From Kitasatospora sp. MAA19 (GTDB lineage: Bacteria; Actinomycetota; Actinomycetes; Streptomycetales; Streptomycetaceae), in the NCBI RefSeq assembly GCF_029894125.1, contig NZ_JARXYZ010000002.1, positions 248,001 through 312,000 of the forward strand: a stretch of 64,000 bases of DNA, in the 5' to 3' direction. A program made the position numbers and the translations under genes. Below, one piece after another: positions 6,953 through 14,843 of the stretch; the first letter of the stretch is position 1, and every line of letters begins with the position of its first letter. Below the pieces are notes generated by a model. It searched no databases. It was not told where the DNA came from and was given only the letters and a program-made list of their open reading frames with translations.

Positions 6953-7675
6953 TCAGCGGTCGCGGCCGGTCAGCGCCTCGATGGCCGCAAGGAGAGCACT
7001 TTGGTCTTGCAGGTTGTCGAGTACCCGGTCCGCGCCGGCTGCGGCGAGCTGCTCGGCGGAGGTTGTGCCGGAGGCCACGGCGATCACCTTGGCACCGCCC
7101 TCGGCTCCGGTCCGCACGTCTTCCAGCGAGTCTCCGATGATCACTGTGTTGGCCCGGCTGAAACGGGCGTTGTGCTTGGTGCCGGCCCGTCGCTGAGCGA
7201 CCGCGACAAGAGCCGGCCTGTGCGGGTCATCGGATGCGTATCCGCCCACGCTCAGGTCGACCAGGCCGTCGAGATCGAACGCGGCGAGCTTGATGGCGGC
7301 GCTCTCCTGTAGGTTCCCGGTCACCACCGTCGGGACGAGCTCCGGATGAGCCTGGACGGCCTCCAGCGCGTCCTGTGCCCCCGGCATGAGTTGGCCGTCG
7401 CTCCGCAGCGCTGGTTTCTGCGCCAGCAGAAGAGGAGGCAGCAGCCGAACGATGCTCTCTGCGGCCTCGTCGACATCCTGCGCGGGAACATCGTTGGCGG
7501 CCAGCAGCTCGCGAACGGCGAGCGGCATGGTACGGCCCGTCCCTCGTTCCGGCAGCCTGGTCGGCAGTCGGCCGACGACATCCAGGAACGCGGCCCGGTA
7601 CACCGCCCGATCCATCTCGCCGACATACAGCAGCGTGCGGTCCACGTCCCAGAGGATCAGGGTCTGGGGGCTCAC
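6953..7675 (-). CDS. HAD-superfamily hydrolase
   Basis: 240 aa from GTG 7675, two bases after the stop of the upstream regulator. HAD motif I is LILWDVDRTLL (Asp10, Asp12), motif II PTVVTGN, and the C-terminal motif is IIGDSLEDVRTG, giving a phosphatase of the phosphoglycolate-phosphatase type with a helical cap. Small-molecule phosphatase; substrate unknown. Tightly coupled to the XRE-TPR regulator. Confidence 0.85.
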   Translation of the reverse strand: MSPQTLILWDVDRTLLYVGEMDRAVYRAAFLDVVGRLPTRLPERGTGRTMPLAVRELLAANDVPAQDVDEAAESIVRLLPPLLLAQKPALRSDGQLMPGAQDALEAVQAHPELVPTVVTGNLQESAAIKLAAFDLDGLVDLSVGGYASDDPHRPALVAVAQRRAGTKHNARFSRANTVIIGDSLEDVRTGAEGGAKVIAVASGTTSAEQLAAAGADRVLDNLQDQSALLAAIEALTGRDR

Positions 7676-7677
7676 GA

Positions 7678-9192
7678 TCAGGACTCCTTGGCCGTCATGA
7701 CGTACTTCGATCGTTCTACCAGCTCAGCGGCGCGTGGGTCCGAGAGGGTCTTCACCTCGCTCACCACCTTTTCGAGGTGCTCGGTCAACCGGGCGGACTG
7801 GACCCCGGCTGCCAGGGTCAGTGCAGAATCGGCGGCGGCGAATCCTCCGTCCCGGTCGCCGCTCAGGAGGTGGGCAGATGCCGCGCGTGAGGCGAAGAGG
7901 GCTCTGGTGCGGACGTCGGCCGGGTTCAGGGAGTCGTTGGCCTGCTGGAAGTAGTCGGCCGCTCGGCGGTACTCGCCGAGTTCGAGGTGGCAGCTGGCCG
8001 TCTGCCCGAGCACCTCTCCGGTGTTCATCCAGTAGAGCCAGCCCGGATCCTGTTCGGCCGATCCTTGCTCGGCCAACTCGGTTGCCCTGCCCAGGGCTCG
8101 AAGACAAGGTTGGGACTCGCCGAGTTTGGCGTGACCCCTGGCCTGGCGGGTCAGCAGCATCGCCTCCAGCGCTGGCGACCGGACCCCGCGCACCTTGTCG
8201 CGGGCGGCCTGCATAACCGCGACGGCGTCGCGTGGGTTGCCAACCGAGTAGCTCTGGATCGCCAGGTATGACAAGGCGCCGGCGCCGTACCGCGGATCTC
8301 CCGAAGCGTGCGCCGCCCGTAGGGCGGCCAGCAGGGTTCGTTGGGCCGCGTCGTGGTGGCCGGCGTCGAAGTGGAACCAGCCAAGCTGGGTGGCGGTGTC
8401 GGCAGCGATACCGGCAAGCTGACGCCCTGTGGCCTCGTCGTACTTGGCGTTTTCGAGGGCGGAGACGACCACTCGAAGATGACCACGGGCCATATCCGCG
8501 AGTGGGCCACTTCCAGCACTGGCATCCATCGTTCGAAGAGTGTTGGTCGTTCCGTGCAGGTGTTTCACCAGGACAGGCGGCACCTTCGCACCGTTCAACG
8601 CCCGTTCGAGGGGCTCTGCATCAGCGATGCCCCACTGGTGGATGAAGGCTGAGAGCGCTGTTCCGGAGAGCACGAGGAAACGGCGGCGGCCAAGACACAC
8701 GGCGGGCTCCCCTCGCATCGCGTCTTTCAATGCCGCCACCATACGGCCCGCCGTCCACGGCTGGTCGACGTCGCCATAAGGCTGGAGTGAACGCAAAGGC
8801 TCCTGTTGCGGATTGTTCGTTGCGGCACTACGCAAAGGAAGGCTGACCAGTTCGGCGGGAGCACCGATGGCGTCGAGGAACTCGACGATCCGGTCGACAT
8901 GGGTGAGCTTGGTCCGCCCGGCCTCAAGCCTGGACAGGTATCCCTGGCTCAGGCCCGTGAGTTCGGCCATGTCCTCTTGACGCAGGGGGACGATCCCACG
9001 CAGGCGCTTGCTCAACTCGCCGAAGTCCAGGTCAGCGAGCGCGGAGCGCACCTGGGCGTCCCCCCATACCCTGCTGGGCACCGCGGTCGGCCCGATCTCG
9101 GGGGCCGCCCTGCCGCAGGGGCTGCAGACGGTGTCGTCCGAGTTGTACCGGCTGAGCACGCATCCGCACCGCTCACAGCGTCGGTTACTCAT
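7678..9192 (-). CDS. XRE/TPR regulator with N-terminal Cys motif
   Basis: 504 aa from ATG 9192, chosen over an upstream in-frame start because GGAGGGG lies about seven bases before it. The N-terminus has a zinc-ribbon-like cluster (C6, C9, C11, C23, C26), then a helix-turn-helix at about 60-110 (LRQEDMAELTGLSQGYLSRL), then a long alpha-helical TPR-like region (LAIQSYSVGNPRDAVAVMQA; CHLELGEYRRAADYFQQAN) to the end. Such regulators sense a peptide or small ligand through the repeats. It likely controls the HAD and APH genes behind it; a palindrome lies 59 bp upstream. Confidence 0.85.
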   Translation of the reverse strand: MSNRRCERCGCVLSRYNSDDTVCSPCGRAAPEIGPTAVPSRVWGDAQVRSALADLDFGELSKRLRGIVPLRQEDMAELTGLSQGYLSRLEAGRTKLTHVDRIVEFLDAIGAPAELVSLPLRSAATNNPQQEPLRSLQPYGDVDQPWTAGRMVAALKDAMRGEPAVCLGRRRFLVLSGTALSAFIHQWGIADAEPLERALNGAKVPPVLVKHLHGTTNTLRTMDASAGSGPLADMARGHLRVVVSALENAKYDEATGRQLAGIAADTATQLGWFHFDAGHHDAAQRTLLAALRAAHASGDPRYGAGALSYLAIQSYSVGNPRDAVAVMQAARDKVRGVRSPALEAMLLTRQARGHAKLGESQPCLRALGRATELAEQGSAEQDPGWLYWMNTGEVLGQTASCHLELGEYRRAADYFQQANDSLNPADVRTRALFASRAASAHLLSGDRDGGFAAADSALTLAAGVQSARLTEHLEKVVSEVKTLSDPRAAELVERSKYVMTAKES

Positions 9193-9250
9193 CTCGTCTT
9201 CCCCTCCGGACGCGCCCACCGGGCCGGACACCGACGATCGCCAGAGTCCG

Positions 9251-9266
9251 TATTCCGTCAGGAATA
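9251..9266. promoter_or_regulatory. Palindrome upstream of XRE/TPR regulator
   Basis: TATTCCGTCAGGAATA is a perfect 6-bp inverted repeat with a 4-nt centre, 59 bp upstream of the regulator start at 9192 and just before a small plus-strand frame. It is a candidate autoregulatory operator or part of the promoter. Confidence 0.4.
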
Positions 9267-9271
9267 TGACT

Positions 9272-9523
9272 ATGCGAATGGTCGCCGATGAGCACTCTCA
9301 GGCACCTTACTGCGGCCGACAGTTACCCATGGCGGAAAGCGATCACTCACCAGCTGCCGCGAGCGCGCCAGCCGTCTCGGGCCTCCCTGTCGGCGGCACC
9401 GATCCCAGTCGACCGATCCGGCTTCCACGGACTGCCCGGTCGTCACCACCCGGAGCGATGACGATCACGGTAGCCATCGGCCGGGCAGTCGGGGAGACGT
9501 ACGGCTCGGCTCGCAACCGTTGA
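9272..9523 (+). CDS. Small hypothetical protein (doubtful)
   Basis: 83 aa from ATG 9272 with AGGA eight bases upstream. Begins MRMVADEHSQAPYCGRQLP and then becomes low-complexity Pro/Ser/Gly-rich. No recognised domain. The last codons overlap sequence homologous to the region downstream of polA (about 9490 onward), which suggests the frame may run by chance into a duplicated fragment. A decayed remnant is as likely as a gene. Confidence 0.25.
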   Translation: MRMVADEHSQAPYCGRQLPMAESDHSPAAASAPAVSGLPVGGTDPSRPIRLPRTARSSPPGAMTITVAIGRAVGETYGSARNR

Positions 9524-9524
9524 A

Positions 9525-9553
9525 GGGCCCGGACACTCCACGAGTCCGGGCCC
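9525..9553. terminator. Terminator, copy of the polA terminator
   Basis: GGGCCCGGAC (9525-9534) pairs with GTCCGGGCCC (9544-9553) across a 9-nt loop. The same hairpin stands behind the real polA gene at 17933-17960, so it came with the duplicated polA tail. Confidence 0.75.
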
Positions 9554-9571
9554 GCCGAGAACTTCACCGGG

Positions 9572-9738
9572 TCAGGGCGCGGCGGCCTCCCAGTTGGCGC
9601 CGACGCCGACCGAGACGTCCAGCGGGTAGGTGCCGGCCATCTGCTCGCGGACGATCACCTCGACCCGCTCGCGCTCGCCCGGGGCCAGCTCCAGCACGAT
9701 TTCGTCGTGCACCTGGAGCAGCATCCGGGAGGTGAGGC
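9572..9738 (-). pseudogene. polA: polA 3'-end fragment (duplicated)
   Basis: About 55 codons of the DNA polymerase I C-terminus on the minus strand: GLTSRMLLQVHDEIVLELAP (polymerase motif C) through SVGVGANWEAAA and a stop at 9572. It matches the end of the intact polA at 17977-18160 with scattered substitutions and lacks four codons (12 bp between CAGCGGG direct repeats). Homology continues through the terminator to about 9490. At 9738 it joins directly to an hrpB fragment on the opposite strand. Confidence 0.9.
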
Positions 9739-9937
9739 CGGCGGCCGCGTCCCCCTGACCGTCCACCTGCTCTCCCCCGCAGGCCGCCCCGCCGCCACCA
9801 CCGGCGACCTGGCATCCTTCCGGCGCGACGGCTACCGCGCCGTCCGCGCCGATCTCAGGGGCCGCTACCCCCGCCACCCCTGGCCCGAAGACCCGACCAC
9901 GGCCGAGCCCACCCGCCGCACCAACACCCGGAAGTAG
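9739..9937 (+). pseudogene. hrpB: hrpB 3'-end fragment (duplicated)
   Basis: 66 codons repeating the hrpB tail at about 18-216: [16 protein letters not shown] through [11 protein letters not shown], ending in TAG instead of TGA. Differences include loss of the conserved Trp (ASFRRDGY instead of ASFWRDGY). Homology ends at the stop; the downstream sequence and terminator differ from those after position 216. Its 5' end is fused to the polA fragment, so it has no promoter or helicase domain. Confidence 0.9.
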
Positions 9938-9944
9938 CAGCAGA

Positions 9945-9978
9945 AGACCCCACTACTCATCCGCGAGCAGTGGGGTCT
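9945..9978. terminator. Terminator between hrpB remnant and DUF397 gene
   Basis: AGACCCCACT (9945-9954) pairs perfectly with AGTGGGGTCT (9969-9978); 14-nt loop. It lies between the plus-strand hrpB remnant and the stop of the minus-strand DUF397 gene, so it can serve both directions. Confidence 0.65.
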
Positions 9979-9999
9979 CGGGCAGTTCAGCAGGACGCG

Positions 10000-10191
10000 T
10001 CAGACGTCGCCGAACTCGCCGGAGCGGACGGCGGCAATGAAGCTCGACCAGACATCGACCGAGAAGGCCAGGACAGGGCCCTCGGGGTCCTTGGAATCGC
10101 GGACGGGGACGACACCGGGCATGCTGTCGGATACCTCGATGCACTGTCCGCCGTTGCTGCTGTAGCTGGACTTGAACCAGTCGAGGGTCAT
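10000..10191 (-). CDS. DUF397 domain small protein (module copy B)
   Basis: 63 aa. DUF397 pattern: WFKSSYSSNGGQCIEVS, then VPVRDSKDPEGPVLAF and WSSFIAAVRSGEF. It overlaps the upstream XRE gene by 4 nt (ATGA), the usual coupled arrangement. The sequence is clearly diverged from copy A at 1244-1456. It probably acts as the partner of the adjacent XRE regulator. Confidence 0.9.
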   Translation of the reverse strand: MTLDWFKSSYSSNGGQCIEVSDSMPGVVPVRDSKDPEGPVLAFSVDVWSSFIAAVRSGEFGDV

Positions 10192-11018
10192 AGTTGCCTC
10201 CGTAGCTCGCGGATCATCGCCACCGAGTCCGCCTGTGAAAGGGCATGAGTTTGTAGCTGATAGTAGGCCGCCAACTCGGCCGTCACCGCGTTGGTATCCC
10301 GCTCCAAACGCCCTTGGTGTGCACTCTCGGCATAGGAGATCAGCGAACGGTCCGGCAGCGTCAGGATCGATACCGGAAGATCAAACGCCCTGTCCTCGCC
10401 GAGCGTGTACAGGGCGAGCTGGAGCCTTACGGTCGGCTCGCTGGCGAACTCAACGAGATGGTCAAGCTGGGCCGCCATCACAGCATCCCCACCCACGCGC
10501 CGACGAATGCAGCTTTCGTCCATGACCACGTGGACCAGGGGCGACGGTTCCCGGAGCATGCCAGCCTGACGGCTTATGAGAACGCGCACCCGTTCGTCCG
10601 CCTGGTCCTGCGTGATGCTCCTCCGGCGCACGGCGCCCGTCGCAATGGCAGTTGCGTACTCCGTCGTCTGCAGCAAGCCCGGCACGATGCCGAGTTCAAA
10701 GAGCCGCAGTTCAGCGGCCCGGCGTTCTTGGGTGACGAACTCGGCGAAACCTTCCAGCAGTGCGCTGTGCTTGACGTCGCTGGCCCTGTGCTTGAAGGTA
10801 CCTGCCTGCGATGTACCAAACGCCCTGTCAAGTGCGTCGGCAATCCGTCGAGTTGGCTTCCTTCGACCATTTTCAAGGGCCGAGACGTGCGACGACGTAC
10901 ACCCAACCAGCCCCGCAAGGTGCTCCTGCGTCCAGCCCCGCTGCTCGCGTGACGTGCGAAGAAACGCCCCGAACTCGGCCGCAGGGGAGGCCTGAGGGTC
11001 AAGTTCCCGTTTGTTCAA
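10188..11018 (-). CDS. XRE-family regulator with Scr1-type C-terminal domain (module copy B)
   Basis: 276 aa from TTG 11018, with GAGGTG seven bases upstream. HTH at about 15-70 (GWTQEHLAGLVGCTSSHVSALENG), then the DUF397-linked domain (LFELGIVPGLLQTTEYATAI; VHVVMDESCIRR; ISYAESAHQG). Intact and coupled to its DUF397 partner. The leader is odd: its ribosome-binding region abuts, within ten bases, the truncated ATPase fragment on the opposite strand, so the original divergent promoter region is missing and expression must start within the fragment or beyond it. Confidence 0.9.
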   Translation of the reverse strand: MNKRELDPQASPAAEFGAFLRTSREQRGWTQEHLAGLVGCTSSHVSALENGRRKPTRRIADALDRAFGTSQAGTFKHRASDVKHSALLEGFAEFVTQERRAAELRLFELGIVPGLLQTTEYATAIATGAVRRRSITQDQADERVRVLISRQAGMLREPSPLVHVVMDESCIRRRVGGDAVMAAQLDHLVEFASEPTVRLQLALYTLGEDRAFDLPVSILTLPDRSLISYAESAHQGRLERDTNAVTAELAAYYQLQTHALSQADSVAMIRELRRQL

Positions 11019-11028
11019 GGCGATTCAC

Positions 11029-11544
11029 CTCGCGGACCGAATCCACCCCCCTCGCGCGGCACTTGCTCCGCGCGTACCTCGCCGCGCTCCCCGCCGGCGA
11101 CCGCTACGCCGACATCGCCGAACTCCTCCTCGGCGAGCTCTTCGCCAACGCCGTCCAGCACACCGACGCCCCCGCCCCGGCGCCGAGGCCGACACCGGCG
11201 AACTCCTCGAAGCCCTCGGCGTCTTCGACATCCCCAAGACCCCCGACGACCGCGACCTCGCCATCGTCGACCTCTTCCTCACCGCCATCGACGCCCTCGG
11301 CGGCATCCGCGCCGGCCACCAGCACGGCCTCACCCGCTGGTTCACCACCGGCAACCTCACCGCCGCCTACCTCTCCCTCGCCGCCACCCACCCCCACCCC
11401 ACCACCGGCAACCCCACCCACTACTGGACCACCCTCATCACCGCCGGCGAACTCCTCGCCACCGCCCCCTCCCCCGACCCCCGCATCAAGTCCGCCCTCA
11501 CCCACTGCCGCACCCAAGCAGCCACCCACTCGCCCCACCCCTGA
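11029..11544 (+). pseudogene. Fused remnant of ATPase and hypothetical gene (module copy B)
   Basis: Bases 11029-11168 repeat the ATPase gene from about codon 16 (SRTESTPLARHLLRAYLAALP to AVQHTDAP region), and 11161-11544 repeat the 3' two-thirds of the hypothetical gene at 2896-3456. The 450 bp between are gone; CCCCCGCC stands at both breakpoints in copy A (2634-2641 and 3084-3091) and once here. The two parts are in different frames, and the first lacks its start, so neither product can be made. Nucleotide identity to copy A is very high outside the deletion. Confidence 0.85.
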
Positions 11545-11661
11545 GTGGTCGGCTTCGGAAATCCTTCGAGGGTTGACATCGGGGCCCGATTCCACATCAG
11601 TCCGTTAGTGGTCTGGGGTGGCGAAGTGGGGCTGGCAGGCACAACCGAAGGAGTCCTCGGG

Positions 11662-11688
11662 GTGAGTAATTGTCAATACCTGTGGATC
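11662..11688 (+). repeat. IS256-type terminal repeat, solo end
   Basis: A 27-nt segment containing GAGTAATTGTCAATACC and ending TGTGGATC. The same sequence with few changes occurs at 12883-12908 in the same orientation and inverted at 13491-13517 (22 of 27 positions match by my alignment). It looks like one end of an insertion sequence. The rest of 11545-11792 holds no gene that I can see. Confidence 0.5.
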
Positions 11689-11792
11689 GACGTATAGGCC
11701 AGGAGTGGTCGGCCAGGTCTCTGATGTGGTTCTGGATGCCGCCGGGAATGTCCCAGGCGCAGGGCAGACCGCGCCAATCTTTATGATCCGGC

Positions 11793-12737
11793 CTACTCGG
11801 CGAGGGTCGCCGGGGCCGACGGCGGCGTTTTGCCCGGATCCAGGTCGGCCAGGAAGTACTTCTGCAACATGTGCCAGTCCTCGGGATGGGCGGCGATCCC
11901 CTCCGCGTAGGCGTCTGCGAGCTCTTGAGTCATCCGGGCGATTTTCTCCTGCCGAGTGCCTTCGGGAGGCACCGGGATCTCCGGATGGACTCTGATACCC
12001 ATCCGGCCCGGACCCGAGTACCAGAGGTTCACCGGATACAGCCCGCAGTTGGTCTGTACTGCGAGCGCCGCCGGTCCGGCGGCGATCCGTGTGGTTTCGC
12101 CGAAGAAGTCCACTGGGATCCCGGAGGCGCCGAGGTCGCGATCCGCGACGAGGCAGACGGTGCGGCCCTTCCGAAGCCGCCGCGCCAGGGTCCCGACGAC
12201 CGATGGTCCGCCGTCGTGCGGCAGCACTTCCATCCCGAGCTTGCGGCGGTAGTCCCAGAATCGTTCAGCGACCGCCTCGGGCTTGAGGTTCTCGGCGACC
12301 GTGGTGAACTCGATCGAGTGCGTCGCGATGAGCCATGCTCCGGCATGGTCGTAGTTGCCGGTGTGGCCGAGCGCCAGCACGGCGCCGCGGTCTGAGTGGA
12401 CCACCTCGGCGACGCGTGCACGATCTTCGTCCGCGATGTCGACACTGTCCAGGATGCGCTTCCGGTCCCACCCGTTCATCCGGAACGCCTCGCTGTAGTA
12501 CCGCAGCGCCGATCGCACACCCTTGCGGGACGTCGCGGCGAGAAGCTCCGGCGTCGTGTCCTTGCCCAGGACCCTGAGGAGGTTCGCCTCCAACTGCAGG
12601 ACCTGCGTGCCGCGCCGCTTCCAGAGACGGTCGGCGATGCGGTCGAACATGCGGTAGGCCATTCCCTCCGGCATGGCCCTGATCAGTGACCAGGCGGCTC
12701 CATAGCCGCACCCGATGATCCGGTCTTTGATGCCCAT
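11793..12737 (-). CDS. Phosphatidylinositol mannoside acyltransferase-like (PatA/LpxL family)
   Basis: 314 aa. Lysophospholipid acyltransferase superfamily of the LpxL/HtrB type: HxxxxD motif in GHTGNYDHAG, then VAENLKPEAVAERFWDYRR and a VCLVADRDLGASGIPVDFFG segment typical of actinobacterial PatA, which acylates PIM glycolipids at the cytoplasmic membrane. Full length for the family. The usual PIM-operon neighbours (phosphatidylinositol synthase, PimA) are absent; instead it lies between IS256-type ends, so this is probably a mobile paralogue. Confidence 0.8.
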   Translation of the reverse strand: MGIKDRIIGCGYGAAWSLIRAMPEGMAYRMFDRIADRLWKRRGTQVLQLEANLLRVLGKDTTPELLAATSRKGVRSALRYYSEAFRMNGWDRKRILDSVDIADEDRARVAEVVHSDRGAVLALGHTGNYDHAGAWLIATHSIEFTTVAENLKPEAVAERFWDYRRKLGMEVLPHDGGPSVVGTLARRLRKGRTVCLVADRDLGASGIPVDFFGETTRIAAGPAALAVQTNCGLYPVNLWYSGPGRMGIRVHPEIPVPPEGTRQEKIARMTQELADAYAEGIAAHPEDWHMLQKYFLADLDPGKTPPSAPATLAE

Positions 12738-12780
12738 GCGGCCACGGTGTCACGTTTGACCAGGACGCCGCGCTCGAATT

Positions 12781-13392
12781 TCACTCCGGCGCGGATGAGG
12801 CGACCAGGCGGGGCGCGTTGACGGCGCGCCATCGGGCGTCTTCCCTGACCCTGCGCCCTACTACTGGCCGAACCTGGATGCGGAGAGTAATTGTCATTCC
12901 CGTGGATCGTGCAGATTCATGGTCGTCCTGCCACTGAGCCGTCAGCCGGGTGACCGTCGCCGGGGACAGCCCTGCGGAGGAGCCGAGGAACTGCTCCATC
13001 GCGGGCACGAAGTCCCCCGATGAGAGGCCGTGCAGGTAGAGCAGGGGCAGCACTTCGGCGACCTTCGGGGACTTGCGGCACCACGGCGGCAGGATCGCCG
13101 AGGAGAACCGCCGCCGCTCGCCGGTCGTCTCGTCCACCCGCTTGTCGTTCACCCGCGGGGCCCGGACCTCGACGGATCCGGCCGAGGTGGTGACCTTCCG
13201 GGGCTGGTGGTGACCGTTGCGCACGACCAGGCGGCGGCCGCGAGCATCGCGTTCGTCGGCCAACTCGGCTATGTAGGTGTCGACTTCAGCCTCCAGGGCT
13301 GCGGCGAGCATGCACCGGGCGCCCTCGCGGACAATGTCGTCGATCAGGGATCCGTCTCGCGTGGAGGCGTCGTCATTCACTACGGTGAGCAC
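12781..13392 (-). pseudogene. IS256-family transposase, truncated
   Basis: An open frame of 203 codons of which about the first 160 match the N-terminal part of IS256/mutator transposases: GARCMLAAALEAEVDTYIAE, then VRNGHHQPRKVTTSAGSVEV, VPRVND-like and EVLPLLYLHGLSSGDF. After QWQDDHE (about 12915) the sequence jumps into the terminal repeat at 12883-12908 and unrelated DNA. The DDE catalytic core (family length ~400 aa) is missing, so it is inactive. Confidence 0.85.
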
Positions 13393-13517
13393 GGGGCGTG
13401 CCTTCCCAACCCGCGCTGCAACGCGGGCCTACTCGGTGACCTTCAAAGGATCAATCGGGAAGGTACGCCCTCCGCGTGCCCTCCGGGGCTGATCCACAGG
13501 TACTGAGGATTGCTCTC
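12883..13517 (-). mobile_element. Internally deleted IS256-family element
   Basis: A 635-bp unit bounded by inverted repeats: GAGAGTAATTGTCA...GTGGATC at 12883-12908 and its complement-like copy GATCCACAGGTACTGAGG... at 13491-13517. It contains only the transposase N-terminus. Complete IS256 elements are about 1.3 kb, so roughly half is lost. No flanking target duplication was recognised. 13393-13490 is the leader between the right end and the transposase start. Confidence 0.6.
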
Positions 13518-13689
13518 GGGGTGCCGACGAACCGGTCATCGACACCCCCCCTTCCTGGGTTGTCCGCGTGGAGGCGGTCGGTGGGCCCAGCCGGGGTTTC
13601 GGGGCTTGGCTTGAACACGTCGGGGAGGCGGAATACCGGCGGCACGGGCCTTGTTGCTCGCCACTATTGATCAACAAGGAGGAGACCCC

Positions 13690-14679
13690 ATGCCTGCGAT
13701 CCTTCGGCCCCGCGCGCTACGTTCCGGCGACCTCGTCGTCGTTACCGCGCCCTCGGGCCAGCTTGAGCCGGGTGAGGAACCACTGCTCGCCCGCGGTGTG
13801 GCGATACTCGAGCGGATGGGTTTCCGCGTGCGAGTCAGCCCTATGGTCAACCCGGCGCAGAATCGCTGGTGGGCGTCTGGCACTCCGGCGGAGCAGGCCG
13901 ACGAACTCAATGTTTTGCTCCGGGACCCGGAGGTGCGGGCCATCGTCGCGCATACCGGTGGACAGGCAACCATCGGTTATCTCGATTTGATCGATCTGGA
14001 CGCGATCCGGGCCGACCCGAAACCGATCCTCGGTTACAGCGATATCTCGCTGCTGCACATGGCGTTGCACGCCAAGACCGGCCTCGTCGGCTTCCACGCC
14101 GACATCGCCACCCACGGTTTCGGCAGCGATTGGTACACGCTGGGCGACGAGGCCCGTCGCTCCGAGCTCGTCGACCTCTACACCCGTGTGCTCACCAAGG
14201 CCGAGGCGCCGGGCGTGCTGCCGGCGATGGGGGCTTGGGAAACCTGGCGGCCGGGCCGCACGCAGGGGCCACTGTTCGGCGGTTTGCTGAACCGCCTGGT
14301 CCTACTGCAGGCGACACCGTTCGCGCTGGCCGCCGAACGGTTCGAGGGCGCCGTGTTGTTCTGGGAGGAGGTGCAGCGGCCGGTCTCGCGGATCTGGAAC
14401 GACCTGCACACCTTGCGGCTGTCCGGAGTGTTGGACCGGATCGCGGGCATGGTGGTCGGCATCCCGACCGAGGTCACGCCCCACGATGGCGGCGGAGAGC
14501 GCGCAGGTCTACGCGACGTGGTACTCGATGTCCTGGCGCAGCGTGACATCCCGGTCCTCGCACAGGTCGACTTCGGTCACACCTCGCCGAACCTGCCGCT
14601 GCCTATCGGCGTCCGCGCACACGTGGACGCGGACAACCAGACGCTGTCCCTGATCGAGTCGGCGGTCGCGGAAGACTGA
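13690..14679 (+). CDS. S66-family LD-carboxypeptidase / MccF-like
   Basis: 329 aa from ATG 13690, preceded by AAGGAGGAG. Peptidase family S66, which cleaves L,D bonds in murein peptides (LdcA) or detoxifies microcin C-type aminoacyl adenylates (MccF). Visible: the nucleophile in ILGYSDISLL, LFWEEVQRP (Glu) and DFGHTSPNLPLPIG (His) for the Ser-Glu-His triad. No signal peptide, so cytoplasmic; recycling of murein peptides or immunity are both possible. It lies alone between two IS remnants. Confidence 0.85.
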   Translation: MPAILRPRALRSGDLVVVTAPSGQLEPGEEPLLARGVAILERMGFRVRVSPMVNPAQNRWWASGTPAEQADELNVLLRDPEVRAIVAHTGGQATIGYLDLIDLDAIRADPKPILGYSDISLLHMALHAKTGLVGFHADIATHGFGSDWYTLGDEARRSELVDLYTRVLTKAEAPGVLPAMGAWETWRPGRTQGPLFGGLLNRLVLLQATPFALAAERFEGAVLFWEEVQRPVSRIWNDLHTLRLSGVLDRIAGMVVGIPTEVTPHDGGGERAGLRDVVLDVLAQRDIPVLAQVDFGHTSPNLPLPIGVRAHVDADNQTLSLIESAVAED

Positions 14680-14685
14680 GTTCTG

Positions 14686-14843
14686 TTGGAAATCGGCGCA
14701 GGCCCGGAGGTCTTCGGCCGCTGCGAGCCGAAGACCGGAGTCGTGCCCTTCATGGCCCTGGTCACGCAGCTCATGGCCCAGGAGCCTTACGCGAGCGCCA
14801 GACGTGTCTTCTGGATCGTCGACAACGGTTCCTCTCACCGAGG
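14686..14843 (+). pseudogene. IS630-family transposase fragment
   Basis: About 50 codons resembling the DDE core of IS630-type transposases: EVFGRCEPKTGVVPFMALV, then EPYASARRVFWIVDNGSSHRG, where the second Asp of the catalytic triad lies in WIVDNG. The frame then loses similarity. No start, no ends. It lies seven bases behind the S66 gene and marks another breakpoint of the island. 14844-15116 shows no gene. Confidence 0.8.

Noticed and set aside
9490..9937. Possibility that the polA/hrpB fragments are an assembly artefact
   Set aside because: The copies differ from the real genes by many substitutions, a 12-bp loss and a different stop codon, so they are old and not duplicated reads.
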